Shown: positions 50,282 to 60,020, counted from the first letter of the stretch. The stretch: DNA of 64,000 nt from Pseudomonas sp. ACM7 (GCF_004136015.1 NZ_CP024866.1:5676066-5740065); one strand, 5' to 3'. The notes: a model not told the origin generated them from the letters alone. Numbers and translations: made by a program.

Positions 50282-51640
50282 CTAAACGCTGAGCAGCAGG
50301 AACTCACGCTCCCAGGAGCTGATCACGCGCTTGAAGTTCTCATGTTCGGCGCGCTTGACCGCGACATATCCGCGGACGAATTTGCTGCCCAGATAACGCT
50401 CGACGGTTTCGCATTCTTCCATCTGCGTCAGGGCGTCTTCGATGGTGATCGGCAGGCGCAGATTACGGCGCTCATAGGCACGACCCTGGACCGCAGCACT
50501 CGGTTCGATGCGTTCGACCATCCCCAGATACCCACACAACAGGCTTGCTGCGATCGCCAGATAAGGGTTGGCGTCGGCGCCCGGCAAACGGTTTTCCACG
50601 CGCATTGCATCCGGTGTGGAGGTCGGCACACGCAGCCCCACAGTACGGTTTTCTTCGCCCCATTCGACGTTCACCGGCGCCGAAGTGTCCGGCAGGAAGC
50701 GGCGGAACGAATTGACGTTCGGTGCAAACATCGGCAGTACTTTGGGGATGTACTTTTGCAGGCCGCCGATGTGGTGCAGGAACAGCTCGCTCATCTGCCC
50801 GTCTGCATCGGCAAAGATCGGCTGGCCGGTGGCGATGTCCACGACGCTCTGGTGGATATGCATGGCGCTGCCGGGTTCATCGCCAATCGGTTTGGCCATG
50901 AAGGTCGCGGTGACGTTGTGCTTGAGCGCCGCTTCGCGCAGGGTGCGTTTGAACACAGTGATCTGGTCGGCCAGATCCAGTGCGTCGCCATGACGGAAGT
51001 TGATTTCCATCTGCGCCGGGCCGTCTTCGTGGATCAAGGTATCGAGGTCCAGGCCTTGAAGCTCGCACCAGTCGTACACGTCTTCAAACAGCGGATCGAA
51101 TTCGTTGGCAGCGTCGATGGAAAACGACTGTCGACCACTTTCCGCACGGCCCGAACGCCCCAGCGGTGCCTTGAGCGGCAAGTCCGGGTCTTCGCAGCGC
51201 TGGGTCAGGTAGAACTCCATTTCCGGCGCGACAATCGGCCGCCAGCCTTTGTCGGTGTACAGCTGCAGGACTTTTTTCAGCACGTTGCGCGGCGACAGCT
51301 CGATAGGGTTGCCGAACTTGTCGAAGGTGTCGTGAATCACGATAGCGGTGGGCTCGATGGCCCATGGAATCACGTACACCGCGTCGGAAACGGGCTTGCA
51401 CACCATGTCGATGTCGGCCGGGTCGAGCAGGTCGTAGTAGATGTCGTCGTCGACAAAGTCCCCGGTTACCGTTTGCAAAAGCACACTTTCCGGCAGGCGC
51501 ATGCCTCGCTCATGCAGGAACTTGTTGGTGGGTGCAATTTTGCCGCGTGCGATGCCGGTCAAGTCGCTGACCACACACTCGACTTCGGTAATCTTGTGAT
51601 CTTTCAGCCACGTGAGCAGCTGATCGAAAGGGACATTCAT
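50282..51640 (-). CDS. Glutamine synthetase-family glutamate-polyamine ligase (PuuA/PauA/SpuI-like)
   Basis: A 452-residue type I-like glutamine synthetase relative. ATP and metal motifs are E-M-E-F-Y-L, H-E-D-G-P-A-Q-M-E-I-N-F and N-R-T-V-G-L-R-V-P. The member class with this start (P-F-D-Q-L-L-T-W-L-K) joins glutamate to putrescine or other polyamines rather than ammonia. ATG 51640 is preferred because GAGG lies before it. An upstream codon at 51748 would add 36 atypical residues. The binding protein and oxidoreductase follow, forming one catabolic unit. Confidence 0.92.
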   Translation of the reverse strand: MNVPFDQLLTWLKDHKITEVECVVSDLTGIARGKIAPTNKFLHERGMRLPESVLLQTVTGDFVDDDIYYDLLDPADIDMVCKPVSDAVYVIPWAIEPTAIVIHDTFDKFGNPIELSPRNVLKKVLQLYTDKGWRPIVAPEMEFYLTQRCEDPDLPLKAPLGRSGRAESGRQSFSIDAANEFDPLFEDVYDWCELQGLDLDTLIHEDGPAQMEINFRHGDALDLADQITVFKRTLREAALKHNVTATFMAKPIGDEPGSAMHIHQSVVDIATGQPIFADADGQMSELFLHHIGGLQKYIPKVLPMFAPNVNSFRRFLPDTSAPVNVEWGEENRTVGLRVPTSTPDAMRVENRLPGADANPYLAIAASLLCGYLGMVERIEPSAAVQGRAYERRNLRLPITIEDALTQMEECETVERYLGSKFVRGYVAVKRAEHENFKRVISSWEREFLLLSV

Positions 51641-51764
51641 AAAGACCTCGTTATTGGTTTTATTAACGCCGGGGAGGCTGGTTTCATCCACCACACACTT
51701 CCCCTGTGGCGCGTTGACGACTATCTTGGGCGAGCCTTGACGTTCCATCTATCCACTTTCAGCA

Positions 51765-51782
51765 GCACCAAAACGCACCAAA
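51765..51782. promoter_or_regulatory. Phased direct repeats between the ligase and AraC genes
   Basis: GCACCAAA occurs at 51765-51772 and again at 51775-51782, exactly 10 bases apart, so both copies face the same side of the helix. This layout suits an AraC-type dimer. They lie 19 bases before the AraC gene start and in the divergent control region of the ligase gene. Confidence 0.4.
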
Positions 51783-51801
51783 CGAGTGCGCAAGGTCACC
51801 C

Positions 51802-52725
51802 ATGACAACGTGCAACCCCCTGCAAGTCCAAGCGTTCAACACCGCCGATGTAGCCGAGCAAATCCGCGCCACACCGGGTTGGGTGCAGCATTACCAGCAA
51901 ATGTCACCGGGGCATTTCGCCGGGCGCGTGCGCTACCTGGACCTGCATGGCGTGGAAATTTACGAGGAACAGATGAACACCCGGGTCGAGCAGAATTTCA
52001 GCGCGCCCGAAGGCTCGCTGGCGTTCTGTTTCGATCGAAGCGACAACGCGCTGTATGTGTTGAATGGCGAAAGCCGCAACATCTGGATCACCCCGGAGAA
52101 CTACCAGGAAATCGCCGTGGTGTTCGGTCCGGCGTTCGTGCAGCGTCACGGTTTGAATGTGGCCAGGCTCGAAGGCCTGTTCATGGCGCCACTGAACTCG
52201 GAACAGAACGCGTTGTTCAGTCGCTGGCTCAGCGGGACGTTGACCCGATTGGCGCAGACGCTTGATCCGCCGAGTAAAGAGGCGTTGACCCAGCAGTTGC
52301 TGGAAGACTGCCTGTACATCCTCGACAACGCGTGTGTTTGCCTTGATCGCGGAGGTTTACAGCGCCGCGCCGAAGAGCGTGCAGTGATGAAACGCATCGG
52401 TGAATGGGCGGCTGATACCCCGGAAGACACCCTGAATCTGCTGGAACTTTCGCAGGTCGCCGGGGTTTCACTGCGTCAGTTGCAGCATGCGTTCAAGGCT
52501 TATACCGAGATGACCCCGACCCATTGGCTGCGCTTGCGCCGACTCAATAGCGCACGCCGCGAATTGCTCAGCCGCACAGCGATGGACACCACCGTTGCCG
52601 AAGTGGCGATGCACTGGTCGTTCTGGCATTTAGGGCGATTTTCCAGCAGCTATCGGGCGTTGTTCAACGAACTTCCCAGTCAGACGCTCGCCCGTAAACC
52701 CTGTGGCCCAACAGGTCGCGGGTAA
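51802..52725 (+). CDS. AraC-family regulator (EutR-like), probable regulator of the polyamine genes
   Basis: A 307-residue regulator. The N-terminal domain (about 1-190) has no assigned ligand, and the C-terminal AraC helix-turn-helix pair is in L-S-Q-V-A-G-V-S-L-R-Q-L-Q-H-A-F and V-A-E-V-A-M-H-W-S-F-W-H-L-G-R-F. AAGGT lies 8 bases before the ATG. It is divergent from the ligase gene and shares its control region, so control of that operon is the simplest reading. The R-F-S-S-S-Y-R tail is typical. Confidence 0.9.
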   Translation: MTTCNPLQVQAFNTADVAEQIRATPGWVQHYQQMSPGHFAGRVRYLDLHGVEIYEEQMNTRVEQNFSAPEGSLAFCFDRSDNALYVLNGESRNIWITPENYQEIAVVFGPAFVQRHGLNVARLEGLFMAPLNSEQNALFSRWLSGTLTRLAQTLDPPSKEALTQQLLEDCLYILDNACVCLDRGGLQRRAEERAVMKRIGEWAADTPEDTLNLLELSQVAGVSLRQLQHAFKAYTEMTPTHWLRLRRLNSARRELLSRTAMDTTVAEVAMHWSFWHLGRFSSSYRALFNELPSQTLARKPCGPTGRG

Positions 52726-52737
52726 GCCTGGGACACG

Positions 52738-53225
52738 TCAGCGCGGCTTTGTGGCTTTCGCCGATTTGCTGTTGCCCGGCATGTGCAGGTAAGCCATCAC
52801 GCTTTCGGTCAGTTCGGTCGCCAGTTTGACGGCTTCCTTGTTGCGCGCCATGACGCCCGCCACCAAGCCTTCGATCAACGCGAGCACCGCGATGTTGGAA
52901 CTGGTCAATACCGGATGGTCGGCGGGAGCAAACAACACATGTTCGGCAATGCTGGTGAGCGGTGAGGCGGGTGAATCGGTGATTGCCAGTACCGAGGCAC
53001 CCCGCTCATTGGCGAAACGGGCGAGTTGCAGGGTATCGAGGGAATAGCGCGGCAGGGAGATCGCCAGCAACACATCCTGATCGGTAATCGCGGCCAGACG
53101 GTAAGCGGCGTTTTCGTTGCCGCCTTCCATGCTGATGGCGGTGGCATCCGCGCAGAAGGGCATCAGGGTCGAGGCGGCGAGGCCGGCGAACGCCAGGACG
53201 ATGTGCCAGTTCGTTGCGCAGTTTG
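52738..53225 (-). pseudogene. C-terminal part of an RpiR-family regulator
   Basis: About 160 codons of the SIS sugar-phosphate-binding domain: A-I-S-M-E-G-G-N-E-N-A-A-Y-R-L, V-L-L-A-I-S-L-P-R-Y-S-L-D-T and I-T-D-S-P-A-S-P-L. The N-terminal helix-turn-helix and first part of the SIS domain (about 120 residues) are missing. The frame is open back to the stop of the channel gene but lacks a start codon and ribosome site in its first part. An internal ATG at 53163 cannot yield a regulator. Confidence 0.78.
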
Positions 53226-53242
53226 TCGACCGGCGACACTAT

Positions 53243-55630
53243 TTACGCGGGGGGAACAGGCTTGGCCAGTTCGATGCCGGCCGCACCCAATCGCTTCAGG
53301 ATCTCAAAGAGCAGATCGCTCTTGGTCGTACTGACAATCCTTGGGCTGCTGACATAGCCGGTGATGGTTAGGGTGATGCCTTCAGGACTCAGATTGCTGA
53401 ATCGGACAACGGGGGAGGGTTTGTCGAGGATGGTTTCATGTTCGCAATAGGTGGTGTACAGCAGGGTTTTGACTTGTTCGGGGTCGATATCCAGAGGGAA
53501 CACCAGTTCGAGTGTGGCCACCCCTTGGGCGCTGCCGCCCATGGTCACATTGCGCAGGTTCTGGGAAATAAGCTGCGAGTTGGGCACGATCACGATCGAA
53601 CGGTCACTGAGCTGTATCTCGGTGGCCCTGACATTGATCCGCCGGATATCACCTTCGACCCCGCTGATGCTGATCAAGTCGCCGACCTTGACCGGACGCT
53701 CGGTGAGCAGGATTAACCCGGATACGAAGTTCTTGACGATCTCTTGCAGGCCGAAGCCGATCCCCACCGACAACGCACTGACGATCCAGGCCAGGTTCGT
53801 CCATTTGACGCCCAAAGAAGACAACGCCAGCAGAATGACCAGCGCGTACCCGATATTACTGAACAGGGTGCTCAGCGACGCCCCCATGCCGGGGTCCATA
53901 TCGGTTTTCGGCAGGAATTCGTTATCCAGCCATCTGCGCAGCGATCGAATCAGGTAAATACCGATCAACAGTGCGAGGACCGCATTCAACAGATTGCCCG
54001 GAATGATGTTCAGCTTGCGCAAGCCATCGCCGCCGAGGATCGCTGAAACCCTGTCAGTCAGCTGTCCAAAGGTCGCTCCAACCCCCCCCACAAACGTTGT
54101 AATCGCGGCAATCAACAGTAAGGCCGCTCTGCCAATACCCGACACAACAACCTCGATTTGTTCAAGCCGTACGTCGCCGATACCCAGCAACTGTTTGATC
54201 GCCTTGCCGCTGGAGTGCTTGGGCGAAAACAGGTAATCACACAGGTCCCTGAACAACTGCGTCAGCAAATAGAAGCTGGCAAGAACGATATAGAGCCAGA
54301 CAATTTCGTAAGTGATGAACCGGGCCAGGGAGATGTAACCGACCAGCAGGCCAAAAATCGAGATCAACATGGCGATACTGACGCCGGTATAAATCAGCCC
54401 CGCCAGCGTAGTACCTGACTCAGGGTGTTCCCCGGCAATGACCATCGCTCGGCGGGTTTTACTGACGCGTAGCAATAACGCACCCATTATCAAGATGACG
54501 ACTAATGACACGACGCCCCGGCTGAAGAGAACCACCTGCGAACTCATGCCCGTCGCATTGGTGACTTGTACCAGTGAGATGAGTATCAACATTGAACCGG
54601 CCAGCAGCGCCGGAAAAGGGCTGATCGAAAGTGCGACTTCATCGGCGATGCCAGGTAACCGCCATGAGGGATTGCGTTTAGACAGCAGGGCCCGACTCAG
54701 ACCGATAATCAGGGCGCAGGCGTAAGCGACTTTCTCGACATCGTCGAAGTAGCCTTGCAGTGGCTGCGGCAATGGTTGAAGGCGGGTAGCCGCCGCGGAG
54801 ATGAGCTGTATTGCGAAACCTGCGCTCAGCATCGTGGCAACTACCGTCGCTATCGCCAATGAACTTCTGCGCAGGCGACCTTCCGGTACTCGATGAATGC
54901 AGATCCATGTCAAGCCACGCTCAGCCAGTCTTCGCCCCGGCGTCCAGAAGGCCAGGGCCAGCAATAACAACGTGACGGTCACGGCACGCCGGCCGGGTTG
55001 CCAGACGGACTGAATGACACTGTTGGACTGGTCAATCAAAAACGTCAGACGGTTCTTATCCTCCGGCAGTGGAGAAAACAGCGGTAACCAGAAACGGGGG
55101 TTGAGGAGGCTGGCGGTTCGCTGGGCGAGTTCGGTTTCCAGTTGTGTGCGCCGAATGCTGGCGATCTGAGCGATGAGGTTAGTAGCGCCTTCTTTGATGG
55201 CCAGCAGTATGTTGAGATCGGCATCCACCTTGTCTTTTTGTTCGGTGAGATAGGACCTCTGTTTCACGAGATCGGACTTTTCGATGGCAACGCTGGTGGC
55301 GGATGCCGTCCCGAGCACACTGAGTTGTGCTTGCAACTGCGCCTGCTCGGGAAGTAACACGGCCGCCAACTTGTCCGCATCACTGAAGAGCAACTGAACG
55401 TTGTCCTGAAAGCCTATCAACTGGGTGTAGTTACTGGTCAGTGACACCTGCTGTTTAAGGTTGTCCAGCCTTAATTGCAGTGCTTCGAGATCGCTTTTTG
55501 ACACAGTAGCGGTAGCGCTGGCCGCACCGTTGCTTGACGTGTTGGGTAGTTCATCCGCCGACAGCTCGCCGATGTTCGCCCCCATCAGCGCGAACACAAC
55601 GAATATGAGTAATTTCAATGCAGGACGCAT
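53243..55630 (-). CDS. Large MscS-family mechanosensitive channel
   Basis: A 795-residue protein. A signal peptide (about 1-27) precedes a periplasmic coiled-coil region (about 40-190), then about 10 membrane helices, and the MscS pore domain with its cytoplasmic beta part (about 580-780; G-F-G-L-Q-E-I-V-K-N-F and V-K-V-G-D-L-I-S-I). The layout resembles the MscK/DUF3772 group, which protects against osmotic downshock. ATG 55630 is chosen because GGAGG lies 7 bases before it. ATGs at 55636 and 55657 fit less well. Its stop abuts an rpiR remnant. Confidence 0.9.
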   Translation of the reverse strand: MRPALKLLIFVVFALMGANIGELSADELPNTSSNGAASATATVSKSDLEALQLRLDNLKQQVSLTSNYTQLIGFQDNVQLLFSDADKLAAVLLPEQAQLQAQLSVLGTASATSVAIEKSDLVKQRSYLTEQKDKVDADLNILLAIKEGATNLIAQIASIRRTQLETELAQRTASLLNPRFWLPLFSPLPEDKNRLTFLIDQSNSVIQSVWQPGRRAVTVTLLLLALAFWTPGRRLAERGLTWICIHRVPEGRLRRSSLAIATVVATMLSAGFAIQLISAAATRLQPLPQPLQGYFDDVEKVAYACALIIGLSRALLSKRNPSWRLPGIADEVALSISPFPALLAGSMLILISLVQVTNATGMSSQVVLFSRGVVSLVVILIMGALLLRVSKTRRAMVIAGEHPESGTTLAGLIYTGVSIAMLISIFGLLVGYISLARFITYEIVWLYIVLASFYLLTQLFRDLCDYLFSPKHSSGKAIKQLLGIGDVRLEQIEVVVSGIGRAALLLIAAITTFVGGVGATFGQLTDRVSAILGGDGLRKLNIIPGNLLNAVLALLIGIYLIRSLRRWLDNEFLPKTDMDPGMGASLSTLFSNIGYALVILLALSSLGVKWTNLAWIVSALSVGIGFGLQEIVKNFVSGLILLTERPVKVGDLISISGVEGDIRRINVRATEIQLSDRSIVIVPNSQLISQNLRNVTMGGSAQGVATLELVFPLDIDPEQVKTLLYTTYCEHETILDKPSPVVRFSNLSPEGITLTITGYVSSPRIVSTTKSDLLFEILKRLGAAGIELAKPVPPA

Positions 55631-55857
55631 AGACATGCCTCCAGCGGCTTTAGCCATTCAGGTTAGGTCATGGCGTGTGCAGGCGCGAAAAATAGTTCCG
55701 CACGCCGGCCACGAATAGAGAAGGGGGGCGGGTGAGAAGGGGGGATCTACAATCTTTTATGCTGAACCACGCTCAGGATCACGAGGTGTGACGTATTGAG
55801 CGGTCTGTCTACCGACCCAGTGTGCTTGCAGAGTGCCGGGCCCTGTCGGAGGTCATT

Positions 55858-56313
55858 ATGAAAAGGTTGTCATCCATTAGCCTGTGCATCGCACTGTCGG
55901 TTTCCGGGACCCAAGGGTGGGCGGAAACGGTCGTGCCGATGAAAGGGCAGAGTTCGCAACAAACCCAAACGGACATTACCGAATGCCACAACATCGCGGC
56001 CAGTCAGAGCGCCTCGACTGCACCGCCTCCTTCCGGTGGAAGGCTGAAGGGGGCCGCCGTGGGCGCTGCGGCAGGGGCTGCGGGGGCGCAGGTGCGGGGA
56101 CGTCAGCATGACGAGTTTTATGATCGCGTCGATGATGACGTTAAGCAGGACTATCGCCAGAATCGCGCCAAGGAAACCGCCGCGGCAGGAGCGGTCGTCG
56201 GAGGCTCGCGTCAGCGTCAGGAACGCCGGGCGCAAGAGAAAACCAGTGCTTCGACCAGTTCTACCGCCTATACCAGCTGCTTGCAGGGTAAGGGGTATCA
56301 GGCTAACCCTTGA
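55858..56313 (+). CDS. Glycine-zipper exported protein
   Basis: A 151-residue protein. The signal peptide is cut after G-W-A (residues 21-23). The stretch G-A-A-V-G-A-A-A-G-A-A-G-A is a glycine zipper that could insert in a membrane, followed by a charged region (D-D-D-V-K-Q-D-Y-R-Q-N-R) and a second zipper (A-A-A-G-A-V-V-G-G). Such proteins are often envelope-stress related. GGAGG lies 6 bases before the ATG. The 3' end overlaps the convergent DUF2955 gene by 16 bases. No function is assigned. Confidence 0.75.
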   Translation: MKRLSSISLCIALSVSGTQGWAETVVPMKGQSSQQTQTDITECHNIAASQSASTAPPPSGGRLKGAAVGAAAGAAGAQVRGRQHDEFYDRVDDDVKQDYRQNRAKETAAAGAVVGGSRQRQERRAQEKTSASTSSTAYTSCLQGKGYQANP

Positions 56314-57326
56314 ACGTCATTTTGCCGCCCTTGATCGAGCAGATGAACCATCAGGCAGGCATACAGCGTCACGAGGATGAACAAGCCCATGCGGATGGCG
56401 AACGCTGTGTAAACGTCCTTGCCTGCTGCGCTATCCTGTACTGACTGACCCAACAGGATGATCAGCGTGATCAGGGTATTGAGCCAAAACCCCGGGGTAA
56501 ACCGCGTCGGGCTCAGGGCATACAGCTTGCGCGCCAGCACCAGGCCGAACAGCAGCATCCACAGAAAGAACATCCACAGATGCACAAACAGACTGAGGGC
56601 ACTCCAGAAGAGGATCGCCAACAGGCCTGCGAGCAAGGTTGAGCCGAGCAGCTCGCGACCGGCGTTGCGGGCATTCGTCGCGGAGCTTTGCTGTCCCAGG
56701 CCGACGGCCTTCAGGATGATCGGCAGATAACCGGCCGGGTCGATCAGCGCCAGCAGGAATGCCGGTAACACGATCAGGGTTGCACGCAGCGCAATCCGAC
56801 TGACTTCTTCTGCCGGCAGGAGTGGGGCAGCCGGCGGGGAAGGGGCATTGGGTGGATCCGGGAATATCCCATGACTGAACGCCACGACGACAACGGCGAG
56901 TAGCAAACCCTTGACCAGTGCGCCGATGACCATCGCCGCCAGATCGAATTCGGCGATACCGGCCGAGGAAATCATGGTCAGGCCAATCACCAGGAAGGTC
57001 ATGATCAAGGTGTTGCCGCCCCGCAGGCCAAAGCGGAACGCCAGGAACAGACCGACGCTGATCAACAGCACGCCGCTGACGGGGTAATAACGCAGGACCG
57101 GGATCAATAGTAGGCCGATGCCGGTGGTCAACATGGCGGCCAGCGCGAGAACCAGTCCGGCCTTGAACGGCAGCGGGCGATTGACCGAGGCCAGCAACAG
57201 CAGGCAAAGCACCGGCGCCATAAAAGGAATCGGCAAGCCCAGGCCGAAACTGGCGGTGAGGCTCAACGCCGTGCCGGTGGCCAGGCGCAGTGCGCGTTGA
57301 TCCCGCGGCGTGCGCCGAGTAGACAT
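56298..57326 (-). CDS. DUF2955/FUSC-like inner-membrane protein of a tripartite efflux system
   Basis: A 342-residue protein with about nine hydrophobic helices in two blocks (about 20-150 and 180-330). It fits the DUF2955 family, a half-sized relative of the AaeB/FUSC aromatic-acid exporters. The start is ATG 57326, four bases after the HlyD stop with AAGGG before it. ATG 57341 is an alternative that overlaps. It is probably the inner-membrane pump or helper for the HlyD and NodT-type proteins encoded upstream. Confidence 0.82.
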   Translation of the reverse strand: MSTRRTPRDQRALRLATGTALSLTASFGLGLPIPFMAPVLCLLLLASVNRPLPFKAGLVLALAAMLTTGIGLLLIPVLRYYPVSGVLLISVGLFLAFRFGLRGGNTLIMTFLVIGLTMISSAGIAEFDLAAMVIGALVKGLLLAVVVVAFSHGIFPDPPNAPSPPAAPLLPAEEVSRIALRATLIVLPAFLLALIDPAGYLPIILKAVGLGQQSSATNARNAGRELLGSTLLAGLLAILFWSALSLFVHLWMFFLWMLLFGLVLARKLYALSPTRFTPGFWLNTLITLIILLGQSVQDSAAGKDVYTAFAIRMGLFILVTLYACLMVHLLDQGRQNDVQGLA

Positions 57327-57330
57327 GCCC

Positions 57331-58470
57331 TTAATAGGCATAGCTCAGCCAGCTCATGAACCCCACAAACACGCGGCCGAGTGGGTTCAGCGGATTGCCT
57401 TCGATGGGGAAGGCCATGACTTCGGCCTGCCCACCGGCACGGATCCCCCGACTGTCACGCAACGTGTTCAACGAGTCTGGCGAAAACTCGATAATGACCG
57501 GAAATCGCTGAGCCGGACGCAACCAATCGCGGCTGTTCTGCACGCTGGGCAAGGTGCCAGGCGCGGGTGTCTGCCCCACGCTGACGCCGTAACCGACGCT
57601 GCGCACGCGCCCCTCGAAGACCTCGCCCGGCAGAGCATCCAGAACAATCGAAACCGGCGTGTCGAGCTTCATCAGACCGAGGTTGTTCTCGGTCATGTCC
57701 GCACTGATCCACACATCATGAATGGCGATCAGTGTCATGACGGGGCTGCCGGCAGCGGCGAATTGCCCTGCGTCAGTACGCAGATCCGTAATCAGCCCGG
57801 CCGAGCGAGCGCGAATCTGCGTGTTGGACAGATCCAGTTCAGCTTTGGACAACGCCGTGGCGGCACTGCGCAGCAAAGCGTTGTCTTCCTCGCTGCCACC
57901 TTCCTGTTCACGCGCGCGCTGCACTTCGGCGCGGGCAGCGGCGACCTGACTCACAGCCTGTTCGCGGTTGGCGCGAGACACTTCGAGCAGACGTACAGAA
58001 ATGGTGCCGGGGTCTTCGCGATACAAACCCTCAAGACGCTGATTGTCCTGGCGCGCCTTGAGCTCATTGGCCTGGGCTGCCCGCAAGTTGGCTTGCGCCG
58101 AGGCAATGCCGGCGGTGCTCGCACCGATCTGTCGGCGGGTCGATTCAAGGTCGGCGCGCGCACGGTCGACGGCAATCTGGTACGGCTGAGGGTCCACCTC
58201 GAAAAGGATTTCGCCGGCCTTGACGTCCTGGTTGTTGCGCACGTTCACCCGGGTCACGCGGCCTGCCACTTCCGAGGCGACCGGAATCACAAAGGCACCC
58301 ACCCGGGCCTGTTGTGTGTAGGGGGTGAAACGATCCGCCAACAGGTACCAGGACAGGCTCAAGAGGATCAGTAGCAGAACCCACTTGATGCCTTTTTTTG
58401 CCGGGTCGGCGGCCGGTGCTGGCACCTGGGTGACAGGTGTCTCGGGCGTGGGCTGGGCGGCTTCACTCAT
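57331..58470 (-). CDS. HlyD-family membrane fusion protein
   Basis: A 379-residue periplasmic adaptor. A membrane anchor lies at about 28-45. A lipoyl half (A-G-R-V-T-R-V-N-V-R-N-N-Q-D-V), a coiled-coil hairpin (about 105-195) and the matching second lipoyl half follow. It overlaps the NodT gene stop by 4 bases and precedes the DUF2955 gene, giving an outer-membrane factor/adaptor/pump operon like those that export aromatic acids or drugs. Confidence 0.92.
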   Translation of the reverse strand: MSEAAQPTPETPVTQVPAPAADPAKKGIKWVLLLILLSLSWYLLADRFTPYTQQARVGAFVIPVASEVAGRVTRVNVRNNQDVKAGEILFEVDPQPYQIAVDRARADLESTRRQIGASTAGIASAQANLRAAQANELKARQDNQRLEGLYREDPGTISVRLLEVSRANREQAVSQVAAARAEVQRAREQEGGSEEDNALLRSAATALSKAELDLSNTQIRARSAGLITDLRTDAGQFAAAGSPVMTLIAIHDVWISADMTENNLGLMKLDTPVSIVLDALPGEVFEGRVRSVGYGVSVGQTPAPGTLPSVQNSRDWLRPAQRFPVIIEFSPDSLNTLRDSRGIRAGGQAEVMAFPIEGNPLNPLGRVFVGFMSWLSYAY

Positions 58471-60020
58471 TGGTCTTTTACCTTGTAAGACATTGGAATG
58501 GCAGGCTGTGCAGTGGCGGGTTCTTCCAGCAGATCGCCCCAGTCGGTACGTTTTTCCATTTGCTGGCGGGTGGTTGGATCAACTTTCGGCTGCGCGCTGT
58601 ACCAGCCACCGCCCACGGCTTTGTACAACGCAATGACATTACTGACGGCATTGCTGCGGGCGACCAGATAATTGTCCTGTTGTTCGAGCAAGGCACGCTG
58701 CGCATCCAGCACCCGCTGGAAGTCCGAATAACCTTCGCGATACTGCGCGCTGGCCAGCACCAGCGAGCGTTTGGCGGCTACTTCGGCCTCGCGCAGGATG
58801 CGTTCGCGCTCCAGGGATTTGATCAGGCCATAGGCCGCATCGTCTGCCTCGCGTGCCGCCTGGCGAACCTTGTCGCGGTAGACCTCGATCAGCTGCTGCA
58901 ACCGCGCATCCTGCACGCGCACGTTGTCGCTGATCTGGCCGTGATCAAACAGATTCCAGCGCAGACTGGGGCCGCCGATCAAATCCAGATTCCGGGGCGT
59001 GCCACTGAGCGTGTCGGTGGACCAGACGATGCTGCCCAGTAAGGTCAGCGACGGATAGAAATCGCTCTCGGCCACACCGATCAGCGCTGACTGGGCGGCG
59101 ACATTAAGCTCGGCGGCGCGCACATCAGGCCGACGCAGGAGCAGGTTGGCCGGTACATCTTGCAACACGGCACGGTCGACCAGCGGTATCAATCCCACGT
59201 TCTCGAGCAGTTGCGGCAGTGCGCCGGGTGGCTGACCAATCAACACCGCCAACGCATTGCGGGTCCTTTGCAACTGGTCTTCGAAGTTGGGGATGGTGCT
59301 CAACGTGCCCAGGTATTGTGTCCTGGCTTGTTGCAGGTCGAGTTCGGCAGTTTGGCCGCGATTAAACAGCTTCTCGGTGATCTCGAAGTTGCGCTTTTGC
59401 TGTTTGGCGTTTTCCCGGGCGACGCGTAAACGGGCTTCGGTGGTGCGCAGCGAAAAATAGGTATCGGCCACTTGCGCGCGCAGCAGGACGAGCACGTCTT
59501 CATAGTTGGCCTGAGCGGCGAAGTAGCTGGCATCGGATGACTCGATGGCGCGACTGAAGCGGCCCCAGAAGTCCAGTTCCCAACCCACGTCGAACCCCGC
59601 GCTGTGTTGCCAGAAATGGCTGTCTTGCGGGTTGGTTCCGCCGGATTGTCTGCGGTTAAAGTAAAGACTGTCGACACTGGCTTGCTGCAGTTGCGGGTAA
59701 AGACCACTTTGAGCAATGCCGAGTTGGGCGCGGGCTTCCATGACGCGCAGGCCGGCGATTTTGAGGCTGGAGTTGCGTGCATCCGACTCGGCAATCAAAT
59801 GATTGAGGACCGGATCGGCAAAGACTTGCCACCACTGACGGATGTCCGGGTTAAGGCTGCGCTGGCTGGATTGCTCGAGGGCAGGGGTGCTCCAGTGTTT
59901 GACCCATTCTTCGCCGGGCGGCTGGAAATCCGGCCCAAGCCGTACGCAACCACTGAGGCCGAATACGCCAAGCAACACGAACCGGCCAGGCCAATTCAGC
60001 AGGGTTGTACCTGGATGCAT
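58467..60020 (-). CDS. NodT/OprM-family outer-membrane efflux lipoprotein
   Basis: A 517-residue TolC-type channel. The signal ends in the lipobox L-S-G-C at about residues 22-25, then R-L-G-P-D-F-Q-P-P as in NodT proteins. Two repeats of about 200 residues with long alternating helices (including A-R-A-Q-L-G-I-A-Q-S-G-L-Y-P and R-R-P-D-V-R-A-A-E) follow. ATG 60020 is the likely start. A codon at 60041 adds seven residues. It is the first gene of the three-gene efflux operon. Confidence 0.93.
   Translation of the reverse strand: MHPGTTLLNWPGRFVLLGVFGLSGCVRLGPDFQPPGEEWVKHWSTPALEQSSQRSLNPDIRQWWQVFADPVLNHLIAESDARNSSLKIAGLRVMEARAQLGIAQSGLYPQLQQASVDSLYFNRRQSGGTNPQDSHFWQHSAGFDVGWELDFWGRFSRAIESSDASYFAAQANYEDVLVLLRAQVADTYFSLRTTEARLRVARENAKQQKRNFEITEKLFNRGQTAELDLQQARTQYLGTLSTIPNFEDQLQRTRNALAVLIGQPPGALPQLLENVGLIPLVDRAVLQDVPANLLLRRPDVRAAELNVAAQSALIGVAESDFYPSLTLLGSIVWSTDTLSGTPRNLDLIGGPSLRWNLFDHGQISDNVRVQDARLQQLIEVYRDKVRQAAREADDAAYGLIKSLERERILREAEVAAKRSLVLASAQYREGYSDFQRVLDAQRALLEQQDNYLVARSNAVSNVIALYKAVGGGWYSAQPKVDPTTRQQMEKRTDWGDLLEEPATAQPAIPMSYKVKDQ

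Noticed and set aside
50342..51805. 487-codon plus-strand frame opposite the glutamate-polyamine ligase
   Set aside because: Antisense shadow. The minus-strand protein has full glutamine synthetase motifs.
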